A DNA stretch of 64,000 bases from Phosphoribacter sp037045045 (GTDB lineage: Bacteria; Actinomycetota; Actinomycetes; Actinomycetales; Dermatophilaceae). The stretch's first letter is position 1. Each line of letters begins with the position of its first letter. Both the position numbers and the translations under genes were made by a program. Below are positions 31,147 through 41,458 of the stretch, piece by piece. The DNA is taken from positions 806,001 to 870,000 of the forward strand of contig JBAOHL010000005.1 of NCBI GenBank assembly GCA_037045045.1, written 5' to 3'. The notes under the pieces were generated by a model. It was given only the letters and a program-made list of their open reading frames with translations. It did not search any database and was not told the DNA's origin.

Positions 31147-32340
31147 TCAGGCGAGCGCCGGAGCGATCTCGGACAGACCCAGCCAGAGCGCCATCGCGGC
31201 GAGTTCCCCGTCCAGGGCCGGGCGCGCCTGCGGCGGTGCGTCCGGCTCCCAGGTGAGCCGTTTGACCCGCAGCACGGAGCAGGCCCGGTCGGCCTTGAGG
31301 TCGACCCGGGCCACGATCCGCTCGCCGAAGAGGAACGGGAGGACGTAGTACCCGTGCACCCGCGCGGCGGCCGGCGTGTAGATCTCGATGCGGTAGCGCA
31401 CGCCGAACAACGCCTCGGTCCGTTCGCGCCACCACACCAGGGAATCGAACGGGCTGACCAGCGCGGCGACGTGCAGCTCCCGGGGCCGACGAGCGGCGAC
31501 GTGCAAGTATGCCGGTCGCCGCCAACCGTCGATCGTCACCGGTTCGAGTTCGCCCTGGGCCACGAGCCGCGCCACCGCCGCGTCGGCCTGACTCCGGGAA
31601 AGGCGGAAGTAGTCGGCCAGGCACCCGGCCGTGGCCACGCCGTGGGCCCCGGCCGCGATCCGGACGAGCTCGACGAGCGCCTCGTCCTCACCCGGACCAC
31701 AGTGCGGGTCCAGCCAGGCCGCCCGAACCTGCGGGGGGGCCACGTCGGAGAGCGCGGCATACCGACGTTCGAAGGCGCTCGTGCGACCCGCCGAGGAGAT
31801 CCGACCGGCCCAGAACAGGTACTCGCAGGCGACCTTGACGTCCGACCAGTTCCACCCCCAGGAGCCACCAGGACCGGGCCGGTCGTTTGCGAGCAGCACC
31901 GCCAGCTCGCGGCTCGTCGCGGGGCCGTGCTCGGCGACCGCGCGATCTACCTCGTCGACGAAGCCCGGCCGGTCCTGCTGGAGTAGTCGCATCTGGCCCC
32001 ACGCGGTGATCGAGGCCGACTGCATTCGGTGGCGGTGCAGAGGCCACTGTCCCGCCGGGATGAGGCATGCCTCGTGCGCCCGGTATTCGACGAGTCGGCG
32101 CGGCGCGCGGTCGCGGGCTCGGTCGAGCAGGGCCATGTCATACGGGCCGAGCCGGGAGAAGAACGGCAGGTAGTGGCTGCGGACGAGGACATTGACGCTG
32201 TCGATCTGAACGGCACCGACGGTGTCGGCGACGGCGCGCAGGTGCCGAGCGGTGACCGAACCCGCCCGGGGACGGGGAACGCCGAAGCCCTGCGCGGCCA
32301 GGGCGATCCGCCGGGCCTGGGCCAGGGACAGGACGCGCAT
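31147..32340 (-). CDS. YcaQ/AlkX-family winged-helix DNA glycosylase
   Basis: A 397-residue HTH_42/YcaQ protein. In this family YcaQ (AlkX) unhooks interstrand DNA crosslinks and alkylated bases through a QxD motif; here VQIDSVNVLVRSHYLPFFSR supplies Gln-Ile-Asp. Later blocks also match the family (EACLIP, WLGL, FDSLVWWRERTEALFG, YYVLPFLFGERIVARVDLKAD). It starts at ATG 32340, five bases after the response-regulator stop, so they are cotranscribed. Confidence 0.87.
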   Translation of the reverse strand: MRVLSLAQARRIALAAQGFGVPRPRAGSVTARHLRAVADTVGAVQIDSVNVLVRSHYLPFFSRLGPYDMALLDRARDRAPRRLVEYRAHEACLIPAGQWPLHRHRMQSASITAWGQMRLLQQDRPGFVDEVDRAVAEHGPATSRELAVLLANDRPGPGGSWGWNWSDVKVACEYLFWAGRISSAGRTSAFERRYAALSDVAPPQVRAAWLDPHCGPGEDEALVELVRIAAGAHGVATAGCLADYFRLSRSQADAAVARLVAQGELEPVTIDGWRRPAYLHVAARRPRELHVAALVSPFDSLVWWRERTEALFGVRYRIEIYTPAAARVHGYYVLPFLFGERIVARVDLKADRACSVLRVKRLTWEPDAPPQARPALDGELAAMALWLGLSEIAPALA

Positions 32341-32345
32341 CCGGG

Positions 32346-33056
32346 TCAGGGCGAACGCAACCGATCTGCGGCAGGGGGCTCGATGAGATTGCGCCCCACG
32401 GCATACATGACCGCCTCCATGCGCGAATGCAACGAGAGCTTCTCGAGGATGTTGCGCACGTGGTTCTTCACGGTGTTCTCGGAGATGAACAGTTCGCGGC
32501 CGATCTCGCGGTTGGCCAGGCCCCGGGCCACGAGCCGCAGGACCTGGACCTCGCGGTCGGTGAGCTTGGGCGTCGGGGCGCCGGAGTCGGCCGGCTCGCG
32601 TCGGCGCAGCTGGGCGAACTCGGCGAGCAGCTTGGAGGCCATCGACGGGGTGATGAGCGAGTCGCCGTCGTAGACCTTGCGCAGCCCGGCCGCGATCTCC
32701 TCGCCCGGGACATCCTTCAGGACGTAGCCGTTGGCCCCGGCCCGGACCGCCTCGAACAGGTCGGACTCCTCCTCGGACATCGTCAGCATGACGATCCGGG
32801 CGGCGGGCACCCGCTCGCGGATCGCCTGGCACGCCTCGATGCCACTGCTGCGCGGCATCCGCACGTCCATGAGGACGATATCGGGCGCGTGTTCCTCGGC
32901 CTTGGCGACCGCTTCGATGCCGTCGCCGGCCTCGTCGACGATCTCGATGTCCCCGTCGAGCTCGAGGATGACCCGCAGGCCACGCCGGAACAAGGCGTGG
33001 TCGTCGGCGATCAGCACGCGGATGCGCAGGCCGTCCCGGTCGGGCAATGGGTTCAC
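32346..33056 (-). CDS. NarL/LuxR-family response regulator
   Basis: A 236-residue two-component regulator from the GTG at 33056 (an alternative frame start at 33089 adds 11 residues). The receiver is intact: IADDH acidic pair, phospho-acceptor Asp64 in VLMDVRMPRSSG, and the Lys in NGYVLKDVPGEE. A LuxR DNA-binding domain follows (LTDREVQVLRLVARGLANREIG, ENTVKNHVRNILEKL). No histidine kinase is adjacent, so it is an orphan in this window. Confidence 0.92.
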   Translation of the reverse strand: MNPLPDRDGLRIRVLIADDHALFRRGLRVILELDGDIEIVDEAGDGIEAVAKAEEHAPDIVLMDVRMPRSSGIEACQAIRERVPAARIVMLTMSEEESDLFEAVRAGANGYVLKDVPGEEIAAGLRKVYDGDSLITPSMASKLLAEFAQLRRREPADSGAPTPKLTDREVQVLRLVARGLANREIGRELFISENTVKNHVRNILEKLSLHSRMEAVMYAVGRNLIEPPAADRLRSP

Positions 33057-33098
33057 GGGTTCAGCCTGCCGCCGCGCGGGAATGCGCACAAGTACGGA

Positions 33099-33722
33099 TC
33101 AACCGGGGAGGTCCCCACCGACCGCCGATTCGAGGTGGATGACCCCGTAGGACCAGCCACGCCGCCGGTAGACGACGCTCGGCTTGCCCGTGTCGACATC
33201 GTTGAAGAGGAAGAAGTCGTGGCCGACGAGTTCCATCCGGTTGATGGCGTCCTCGAGGGACATCGGCGAACTGCGGTGAATCTTCTCCCGGACCTCGATG
33301 GGAGAGTCTCCGACGGCGCCGAATCGGGCCGGCTCCTCCTGGGTCTCGTCGCTGACCCAGACCGCGTCGGCCGTGGCCTGCACAGGCTCGGCCGCACCGA
33401 CCTGGGCGAGATCGCGCCCACCCCGGACGGCGGCCCGTCGGCGACCGGCCGCGCGACGGAGTCGTTCGAGCAGCTTCTCGACCGCGGCGTCGACGGCGAG
33501 GTACTTGTCCTCGCTGCTCGCCTCGGCCCGGACGATGGACCCGTCGGCCCGGCAGGTGAGCTCGACGAACTCGGAGTTGCGCGCGGTGCGCTCGTGAGTG
33601 AGCACGACGTCGACCCGGGTGATCTTGGGGGCAACCTGGCCGACCTTGGCCAGCTTGTCGTCGAGGTGCTCCCGCATCCGATCGGACACCTGGATGTGGC
33701 GGCCCGTCACGACGATGTCCAC
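33099..33722 (-). CDS. hpf: Long-form ribosome hibernation-promoting factor
   Basis: A 207-residue long HPF/RaiA. The N-terminal ribosome-binding domain (VDIVVTGRHIQVSDRMREHLDDKL) and the C-terminal dimerisation domain (RMELVGHDFFLFNDVDTGKPSVVYRR) that joins 70S into 100S particles are both present, with a linker from about 100 to 145. The GTG at 33722 follows GAGGGAGGAAG. Syntenic with Rv3241c. Confidence 0.94.
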   Translation of the reverse strand: MDIVVTGRHIQVSDRMREHLDDKLAKVGQVAPKITRVDVVLTHERTARNSEFVELTCRADGSIVRAEASSEDKYLAVDAAVEKLLERLRRAAGRRRAAVRGGRDLAQVGAAEPVQATADAVWVSDETQEEPARFGAVGDSPIEVREKIHRSSPMSLEDAINRMELVGHDFFLFNDVDTGKPSVVYRRRGWSYGVIHLESAVGGDLPG

Positions 33723-33867
33723 GTCTTCCTCCCTCGGCACGGTTGGCAGTGGCGGCAAGCCGAGTCGACCCGGGCTAGCCCGGGTCGTCACCTCCACGGG
33801 CGGCCCGATGGCCGACCCGAGCACCACGTTAGTCGGCCGGCCTGACCACTGTCACCACGGGCCGCCC

Positions 33868-34605
33868 TCACGCGCAGCCCGACGTCGTGCGACGCAGCGT
33901 GGCCGCCACGACCGAGGCACCGACGACGTCGACCCCCTCCTGAGCCAGGGCGCGGCTCGCTTCGGCAAGGGTCGCCCCGGTCGTCACGACGTCGTCGACG
34001 AGCACGACGCTCCGGCCGGTGAGGTGGGCCAGGGACGGCGGATGCACGACATACGCGCCGAACAGATTCGCCGCGCGATCCCCCGCCCCCAGCCCGGCCT
34101 GGTCGAGCACCTCGCGGCGCACCCGCAACGCCCGGACGACGGCGGGCCGGGGATCCACGAGGTTTGCGGCCCGACGAGCCAGGGTCTCGATCGGGGCGTC
34201 GCCGCGGACCCGTCGGGCCCGCGGGCTGGAGGGAGCGGGCACGAGAACCAGCGGCCCGCAGACCTCGACGAAAGGGGCGAGGGCGTCGGCGAGTAGCGCC
34301 GCGAGGACACCGGCGAGATCGCGTCGGTCGGCGTCCTTGTAGGCGACCAGGGCCCGGCGGACCGCTGCTCGGTAGGCCGTGGCGGCGACGACTGGCGGCA
34401 GGCCGACCGGCGCGGGCACGGGACGGGTCAGGGCGGCCCGAACCGCGCGGGTCTCCAGGCCGTCGGCGCACCTCGGGCACCACTCGGGCCCCGGCTCCGC
34501 GCACCCTGCGCATTCGGTCGGCAGGACGAGGTCGGCCACGGCATACAAGCCGGCCCGCACCCGGGCGAGCGTGTTCACCCGCCCAGTCTCGGGTTTCGCG
34601 CCCAC
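33868..34605 (-). CDS. comF: ComF-family phosphoribosyltransferase-like protein
   Basis: A 245-residue ComF protein. An N-terminal zinc ribbon (CAGC then CPRC) is followed by a phosphoribosyltransferase fold with the PRPP loop VVLVDDVVTTGATLAEA. ComF proteins take part in DNA uptake in competent bacteria, but in actinobacteria the role is unproven. Start is a GTG at 34605; another GTG at 34578 (NTLARVRAGLYAVAD) is equally plausible. Syntenic with Rv3242c. Confidence 0.85.
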   Translation of the reverse strand: MGAKPETGRVNTLARVRAGLYAVADLVLPTECAGCAEPGPEWCPRCADGLETRAVRAALTRPVPAPVGLPPVVAATAYRAAVRRALVAYKDADRRDLAGVLAALLADALAPFVEVCGPLVLVPAPSSPRARRVRGDAPIETLARRAANLVDPRPAVVRALRVRREVLDQAGLGAGDRAANLFGAYVVHPPSLAHLTGRSVVLVDDVVTTGATLAEASRALAQEGVDVVGASVVAATLRRTTSGCA

Positions 34606-34687
34606 TGCGCTGCCACGGGCCGCCTCCCTGTGGATGCCGGGACGTCGCGGGCGGCGGTGTGGATCGCCGCGGGCGCGGCCCAGCGCG

Positions 34688-36541
34688 TCAGCTCGGTCGC
34701 GAGGGCGGCATGAGCAAGTCCGAGGCGGAGCCCACCACCCGCCATCCTCCGCCGGAGCGCGCCTTCACGCGCGGCTCGTCGGTGACGACGACGAGTCCGC
34801 GCAGCCCACCCGTCGATACCACCCGCCGCGCGCCGTCGACCGGGGCGACGAGGGTGTCTCGGGGGTCGGCGATGCCGCGCCTGCGCAGCCCGACGCCTTG
34901 ACCCACGTCGACGACGTACGGGCGCACCTGTCCCCCGTCCGCGTCGACGGCGAGGACGGCCAGGGTGAGGTCCCCGACCCAGGTGACGCTGGAGATCCGG
35001 CGAAGCGGCTCGCCCTGCCGGTAGCCCTTGGCCAACGCCGTCGGCCGTCCGGTCGGGTCACGGACGATCCCCGCGACGTCCAGCTGGGTGTCGGTCGGGT
35101 CGGCGCCGCGCGAGACGACGGCCAGCCGCGTCCCATCGCCCGACGGGGCGAGCGCCAGGACCGCGCGGGTCCCGAGCCACGGGGCGTCGACCGATTCGGC
35201 GGCCGACCCGCTCGCCGCGGCGTCGAGGGTCCACACCTGACCGGTGCTGGACTGCCCACCCACCCAGAGTCGCCCGCGGGAGTCGTATGCCGGGGGGGCG
35301 AGGACCGTTCCCGGCACGTCGACACGCTCCGGAACGCGGGCGTGCCAGCGCACCAGACCGGAGGAACTCAGGCCAGCGAGATCGGTGTAGTCGGCCGAGA
35401 TTGCCAGCGCACCGACGCCGGCCCCGACCGTGGGCAGCTCGGGCAGGCCGGCCGCGGGCGCCGTACTGCCCTCGTCCAATCGCGTCGGGTCCACCGGCAC
35501 CAACTGGTCGCCGAGCCGCACCAGTGCCCGGGTCGGTGCGGTCACGGCGGTGGAGTACCCGAGGTCCTGCACCGAAGCGACCGGCGAGCGGACCTCCTGC
35601 AGCGACAGCCGACCGGACCCCTGGACCTCCAGGGCTACCGACTGAACGCCGGCCGCCTGAGTGAGCGTCGCGACGAACTGGGCCCACATCTGGGCGCGCC
35701 GTCCGACGTCCGCGCTGGTGGCCGCTGAGGTGAGCACAACGGTGGCCACGCCGCCCTCCACGGCCACGGCGTCGACGGCCAGGCGGGTGCCGTCGGGTAC
35801 GCCCGTCTCGGCCGCCCCCTTGAGGTAGTCGGGCACCGGCCCGAGCTGAGCCCGGGCCAAGGCAGTAGCCAGTCGAGGCCCGAGGGGGAACCACCGCACG
35901 TCGGGGACGAGGCGCTTGGCCCCGACCGCGGCATACGAGATCCGGAACGCCTCGAACAATCGGCCGAAGTCGTCGGTGCTCAGCCACATGCCGAACCCGC
36001 CGTCCGGCAGCTGGACCCGCCACTCCCCCTGTTCCTGGACCAGGCCGAGCGTCAGCGTCGCGGTGGTGCCGGGGGCGAGCTCCCGATACCGCCCGCCCTC
36101 GTCGACCGTGGCCACCGCCGGCACCGAGACCGTCGCCGTGCCCGGCACGGAGGCGTCGATGACCAACGGCGAGTTACGGTCGTAGACGGTCACCGACGAT
36201 GTCGGGCGCCAGCGCGACACGGATGCGGCGGCCAGGTAGCTCACGGCCACCGGCGCTGAGCGATCCCCCGTCTCTTGGAAGGCTGCGCCGGCCTGCAGGA
36301 ACCCCCTGACGATGTCGCCGGGGCCGGCCCCGGGTGCCGGAGCCGGCACGACGACCCGGGCCTGGGGGATGACGTTCTCGTCGACGGGACGACCTGCGAC
36401 GACCGGGCCGGTCGTCGGCAGCCCGCAGCCGCCGAGCACCATGAGGCCCGCGAGCAGGGTCACTCCGCTGGCCACCAGCCCCCTGGCGAGGCGACGCCGG
36501 CCGCCCGTCGCCGACGGCGGTATGCCGCGCCGGCGCGTCAC
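34688..36541 (-). CDS. lpqB: Lipoprotein LpqB
   Basis: A 617-residue LpqB, the lipoprotein partner of the MtrAB two-component system. The lipobox LMVLGGCG places the lipidated Cys at residue 39. A GerMN domain and a beta-propeller-like C-terminal domain follow (WVGGQSSTGQVWTLDA, GDGTRLAVVSRGADPTDTQ). Its GTG start overlaps the mtrB stop by 4 bp (GTGA), the classic mtrA-mtrB-lpqB operon. Confidence 0.95.
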   Translation of the reverse strand: MTRRRGIPPSATGGRRRLARGLVASGVTLLAGLMVLGGCGLPTTGPVVAGRPVDENVIPQARVVVPAPAPGAGPGDIVRGFLQAGAAFQETGDRSAPVAVSYLAAASVSRWRPTSSVTVYDRNSPLVIDASVPGTATVSVPAVATVDEGGRYRELAPGTTATLTLGLVQEQGEWRVQLPDGGFGMWLSTDDFGRLFEAFRISYAAVGAKRLVPDVRWFPLGPRLATALARAQLGPVPDYLKGAAETGVPDGTRLAVDAVAVEGGVATVVLTSAATSADVGRRAQMWAQFVATLTQAAGVQSVALEVQGSGRLSLQEVRSPVASVQDLGYSTAVTAPTRALVRLGDQLVPVDPTRLDEGSTAPAAGLPELPTVGAGVGALAISADYTDLAGLSSSGLVRWHARVPERVDVPGTVLAPPAYDSRGRLWVGGQSSTGQVWTLDAAASGSAAESVDAPWLGTRAVLALAPSGDGTRLAVVSRGADPTDTQLDVAGIVRDPTGRPTALAKGYRQGEPLRRISSVTWVGDLTLAVLAVDADGGQVRPYVVDVGQGVGLRRRGIADPRDTLVAPVDGARRVVSTGGLRGLVVVTDEPRVKARSGGGWRVVGSASDLLMPPSRPS

Positions 36542-38241
36542 GGGACCTCCGCGGCCACGGGTGTCACCTCCGGGGAGTCCCCGCCGGGGGCCAAGGGCAG
36601 CGGCGAACGCTCGAGGGTGACGTCGGCGTGTCGAGGCAGGGTAAGCCGGAAGCAGGATCCTTGCCCGGTCGCTCCCCAGGCCTGCAGCCACCCGGCGTGC
36701 AGCCGCGCGTCTTCGAGGGAGATCGCCAGCCCGAGGCCGGTGCCCCCGCTGGTGCGGGCCCGGGCTGGGTCCGCCCGCCAGAATCGGTTGAAGACCATCG
36801 CCGCCTCGCCCGGGCGCAGGCCGATCCCGTGGTCACGGACGGTGACGGCCACGGCGTCGGCGTCGGCCCCGACGGCGATCTCGATGGGCTGCCCCTCGCC
36901 GTGCTCGATGGCGTTGACGAGCAGGTTGCGCAGGATCCGCTCGACTCGACGCGAGTCGTATTCCGCCTCGCAGGGCGCTCCGGGGTCGAGCGTGGTCACC
37001 CGGCTCCCCTTGCGTTCGGCCAAGGCCTGGGAGGCGTCGACAACCCTGGCCACCGTGCGCCGCAGGTCGACGAGTTCGGTGTCGAGCACGGCCGCCCCGG
37101 CGTCGAACCGACTGATTTCGAGCAGGTCCGACAAGAGGGCTTCGAACCGGTCGAGTTCGTTGTGCAGCAGTTCCGCCGATCGGGAGGCGGCCGGGTCGAA
37201 CTCGCCGCGCCTGGCGTGCAGGACGTCGGCAGCCATGCGGATCGTTGTCAACGGGGTGCGCAGTTCGTGGGAGACGTCCGAGACGAACCGTTGCTGGACC
37301 TGGGAGAGGTGTTCCAGTTGGCCGATCTGGCGTTGCAGCCCGTCGGCCATCTCGTTGAACGAGGTGGCCAGGCTCGACAGGTCGTCCTCGCCGTGCGCGA
37401 CCATCCGTTCGTCGAGCCGCCCGGAGGCGAGGCGTTCGGCGACCTGGGCGGCGCTGCGGACCGGGGCGACGACGAGCCGGGTGACGACGTAGGCGACGGC
37501 GCCGATGAGCAGCAGGAGCACCAGACCGCCGTAGAGGAAGGTCCGGCCAACGACGGCGAGGGAATCGCGCTCCCGCTCCATCGGGTAGATGTAGTACATC
37601 CCGTATCCGCCGGCGAGCGGTAGGTCGACCTGCTGGCCGACGACCCAGGCGGGCACGGGGTCCGGTTCGGTGGCCAAGCGCACGGAAACCAGTTGCGCAT
37701 GCTGCACGGTGCGGTCGGCGGCCACCTGTTGGCGCAGCGCATCGGGCACGTCGGACAACCCGAGTTCCCCCGAGACGACGACGGGGACGAGGACCGCCGA
37801 TCGGTTGCTGTCCAGCCTGGCGAGGACGACGAAACGGTTCCCCTCGGTGCCAGCGGCCTCCTGGACGATCGACACCGCGGCCTCGGTCACCGCCTGTTGA
37901 GACTGCGCGAGATCCGTGGCGTAGAAGCCCACCTGCGCCCGTTTGGTCAGCGTGAGGGACTCCGCCGTGGCGATGCTGCGACGGTCCTCGACCAGCCCCG
38001 TGCCGATCTGGCCGTAGAGGTACGTGCCGACGACGCCGACGACGAGCGTCCCGAGGGCCAGGGTGACGACGACGACCCGGAACTGCAGCGAGCGGCGCCA
38101 CAGCGCGGCGAGCCGCGCCAGTCGGTTCATCCCCCGGGTACCGGCCGCCCGGGCCCGGCGACGAGCCGCGGCGACGAGGTGCGCTCGGTCGGCTGGCGCT
38201 CGCCGGGAGGACCGCGCATCGCTAGCCGGCGGAGTGTCCAT
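36538..38241 (-). CDS. mtrB: Sensor histidine kinase MtrB
   Basis: A 567-residue kinase. Two transmembrane helices (about 55-78 and 240-262) flank an extracytoplasmic domain. A HAMP domain (VAPVRSAAQVAERLASGRL), HisKA with His325 in VSDVSHELRTPL, and HATPase_c follow (NLLVNAIEHG, DHGIGLRPGE, GGTGLGLAIS). It controls cell-wall and osmotic responses through MtrA. The ATG at 38241 lies two bases past the mtrA stop; the longer open frame to 38976 is antisense to mtrA. Confidence 0.96.
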   Translation of the reverse strand: MDTPPASDARSSRRAPADRAHLVAAARRRARAAGTRGMNRLARLAALWRRSLQFRVVVVTLALGTLVVGVVGTYLYGQIGTGLVEDRRSIATAESLTLTKRAQVGFYATDLAQSQQAVTEAAVSIVQEAAGTEGNRFVVLARLDSNRSAVLVPVVVSGELGLSDVPDALRQQVAADRTVQHAQLVSVRLATEPDPVPAWVVGQQVDLPLAGGYGMYYIYPMERERDSLAVVGRTFLYGGLVLLLLIGAVAYVVTRLVVAPVRSAAQVAERLASGRLDERMVAHGEDDLSSLATSFNEMADGLQRQIGQLEHLSQVQQRFVSDVSHELRTPLTTIRMAADVLHARRGEFDPAASRSAELLHNELDRFEALLSDLLEISRFDAGAAVLDTELVDLRRTVARVVDASQALAERKGSRVTTLDPGAPCEAEYDSRRVERILRNLLVNAIEHGEGQPIEIAVGADADAVAVTVRDHGIGLRPGEAAMVFNRFWRADPARARTSGGTGLGLAISLEDARLHAGWLQAWGATGQGSCFRLTLPRHADVTLERSPLPLAPGGDSPEVTPVAAEVP

Positions 38242-38243
38242 GG

Positions 38244-38921
38244 TCAGGCCGGGCCGGCCTTGTACCCCACTCCGCGGACGGTGACGACGATCTCCGGGTG
38301 TTCGGGGTCGTGCTCGATCTTGCTGCGCAGCCGTTGGACGTGGACGTTGACGAGGCGGGTGTCGCCGGCGTGGCGATACCCCCACACCTGCTCCAGCAAC
38401 ACCTCCCGGGTGAACACCTGCCAGGGCTTGCGCGCCAACGCGACGAGCAGGTCGAACTCCAGCGGTGTGAGCGACAACGCCCGGCCGGCCCGCTTCACCG
38501 AGTGCCCCGCGACGTCGATGGACAGGTCGCCGACCTGGAGGCGCTCCGGATCGGGCTCGTCGCCACGGCGCAGCCGGGCCCGGATTCGGGCGATGAGCTC
38601 CTGCGGCTTGAATGGTTTGACGACGTAGTCGTCGGCACCGGATTCCAACCCGACGACGACGTCGACGGTGTCGGTGCGCGCCGTGAGCATGACGATGGGG
38701 ACCCCCGACTCGGCCCGGATCCGGCGGCATACCTCCATGCCGTCCATCCCCGGCAGCATGACGTCGAGCAGCACGAGGTCCGGTCGCACGTCCCGGAAGG
38801 CCGCGACGGCAGCCGCGCCGTCGGCGACGTGGGTCGGCTCGAACCCCTCCTGGGTCAGCACGATGGTGAGCATCTCGGCGAGGGCGAGGTCGTCGTCGAC
38901 GACGAGCACGCGGCCTTTCAC
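38244..38921 (-). CDS. mtrA: Response regulator MtrA
   Basis: A 225-residue OmpR-family regulator: acidic VVDDD, phospho-acceptor Asp53 in LLDVMLPGMDG, Lys in DDYVVKPFKPQEL, and a winged-helix output domain (LTPLEFDLLVALARKPWQVF, VHVQRLRSKIEHDPE). It starts at a GTG with AGGACC upstream. It is the first gene of the mtrAB-lpqB operon. Unlike Mycobacterium tuberculosis, no tmk gene lies between it and sahH. Confidence 0.97.
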   Translation of the reverse strand: MKGRVLVVDDDLALAEMLTIVLTQEGFEPTHVADGAAAVAAFRDVRPDLVLLDVMLPGMDGMEVCRRIRAESGVPIVMLTARTDTVDVVVGLESGADDYVVKPFKPQELIARIRARLRRGDEPDPERLQVGDLSIDVAGHSVKRAGRALSLTPLEFDLLVALARKPWQVFTREVLLEQVWGYRHAGDTRLVNVHVQRLRSKIEHDPEHPEIVVTVRGVGYKAGPA

Positions 38922-39048
38922 GAGAGGTCCTTCCGACGTCCCACGCGTATGCCGGCATCATCACACACCGGGGCACTGGGGACGGGGATGCCGCGGGACG
39001 ACGCCCCGAGCGACGAGCGGTCGAACGACGGCCCCTGCGGACACAGGA

Positions 39049-39080
39049 GCGGCGCCCTCCCAGGGGGTGAAGGGCGCCGC
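39049..39080. terminator. Perfect 10-bp stem hairpin upstream of mtrA
   Basis: GCGGCGCCCT (39049-39058) and AGGGCGCCGC (39071-39080) pair perfectly around a 12-base loop. It lies in the 263-bp gap between the sahH stop and the mtrA start (both minus strand), so it could be a second terminator for sahH or an mtrA leader element. Confidence 0.45.
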
Positions 39081-39137
39081 CAGGACCCCATTATGGGCCC
39101 ACTGGTGCGGTGACGGAAGGCTCCGACACGAAGTCGT

Positions 39138-39174
39138 CCCATTCACCCGGGTATGCCGCGCCCGGGCGAATGGG
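39138..39174 (-). terminator. Long hairpin terminator downstream of sahH
   Basis: CCCATTCACCCGGG (39138-39151) faces CCCGGGCGAATGGG (39161-39174), a 14-bp stem with one mismatch, 10 bp after the sahH stop. The 9-base loop plus closing base carries the window-wide word GTATGCC. It lacks a U-tract. Confidence 0.6.
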
Positions 39175-39184
39175 CAGCCGCAGG

Positions 39185-40621
<1,437 letters not shown>

Positions 40622-40649
40622 GGTGGAGCTCCTTGGCTTCGTGGTGAAC

Positions 40650-40695
40650 TGACCCGGCGTCGCCCAGCAGGGCGCGGCATACGTCTCGCGGGTCA
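40650..40695 (-). promoter_or_regulatory. Possible structured 5' leader of sahH
   Basis: TGACCCG (40650-40656) and CGGGTCA (40689-40695) make a perfect 7-bp outer stem. Inside, CGCCC/GGGCG (40661-40665 and 40670-40674) forms a tetraloop hairpin, and the rest of the loop contains one GGCATAC word. It starts about 28 bases upstream of the sahH start on the minus strand. It does not match the SAH or SAM riboswitch consensus as I remember it. Confidence 0.3.
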
Positions 40696-40855
40696 TCCAC
40701 CCACGCCGGCGAAGTTCCCAGTGTACCCGCGGAGAGAGCCTGCCGAGGGTCAGCGCGCCGCCCTTCGACCGCGATATGGGACGGGGGCCCGCCAACCGGA
40801 CGAAGGACCTACGACCCTTTGCGCTCGGGCGGCTGGCGGGCATACGGTCTGGGTC

Positions 40856-41458
40856 ATGTTCGAGGTCCGTATTCACGGCCGCGGCGGACAAGGTGTCGTC
40901 ACGGCGGCCGAGGTTCTCTCGGTCGCAGCATTCGACGAGGGCCGTCACGCCCAGGCTTTCCCGTCCTTCGGTTCCGAGCGAACGGGGGCACCAGTCGTCG
41001 CCTTCTGCCGCATCGCGGACATCCCTATCCGCGTCCGGGAGCCCGTCGTGGCCCCGGACGCTCTCGTTGTGCAGGACGCCACGCTCCTGCACCAGGTCGA
41101 CGTGTTCTCCGGGCTCAAGCCCGACGGCTACGTCCTCATCAACTCGACGATGACGCTGGGCCAGCTCGGCATCGACGGGCTGGCGCAGACCCACCCGAAC
41201 GCCAAGGTGCTGACCATCCCGGCGACGGACATCGCGCGCGACAACATCGGTCGCCCGGTGCCCAACCTCGTCATGCTCGGTGGTCTGGCCGCGTTCACCG
41301 ACATCGTCCATCTGCCCGCCCTGCTGGAGGCCATGGGACACCACTTCCCGGGCGCGCTCGGCCAGAAGAACTCGACAGCGGCGAGTGCGGCATACGACTA
41401 CGTGAAGTCCCACGTCGGGGACTCGGCCAAGGAGGCTGCCGGTGCGCAAGCAGATTGA
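40856..41458 (+). CDS. porG: 2-oxoacid:ferredoxin oxidoreductase, gamma subunit
   Basis: A 200-residue gamma subunit (POR_gamma domain) beginning MFEVRIHGRGGQGVVTAAEVLS, with SFGSERTGAPV and the C-terminal NLVMLGGLAAFTD. It is one of the separate chains of archaeal/Thermotoga-type pyruvate:ferredoxin oxidoreductases. The ATG at 40856 has almost no 5' leader behind TACGGT (40844-40849), a possible -10 box, so the transcript might be leaderless. It overlaps the alpha gene by 17 bp. Confidence 0.88.
   Translation: MFEVRIHGRGGQGVVTAAEVLSVAAFDEGRHAQAFPSFGSERTGAPVVAFCRIADIPIRVREPVVAPDALVVQDATLLHQVDVFSGLKPDGYVLINSTMTLGQLGIDGLAQTHPNAKVLTIPATDIARDNIGRPVPNLVMLGGLAAFTDIVHLPALLEAMGHHFPGALGQKNSTAASAAYDYVKSHVGDSAKEAAGAQAD

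Noticed and set aside
40622..40855. SAM-IV or SAH riboswitch upstream of sahH
   Set aside because: I could not find the conserved core of either class; only generic stems are present, so it is listed only as a possible leader.
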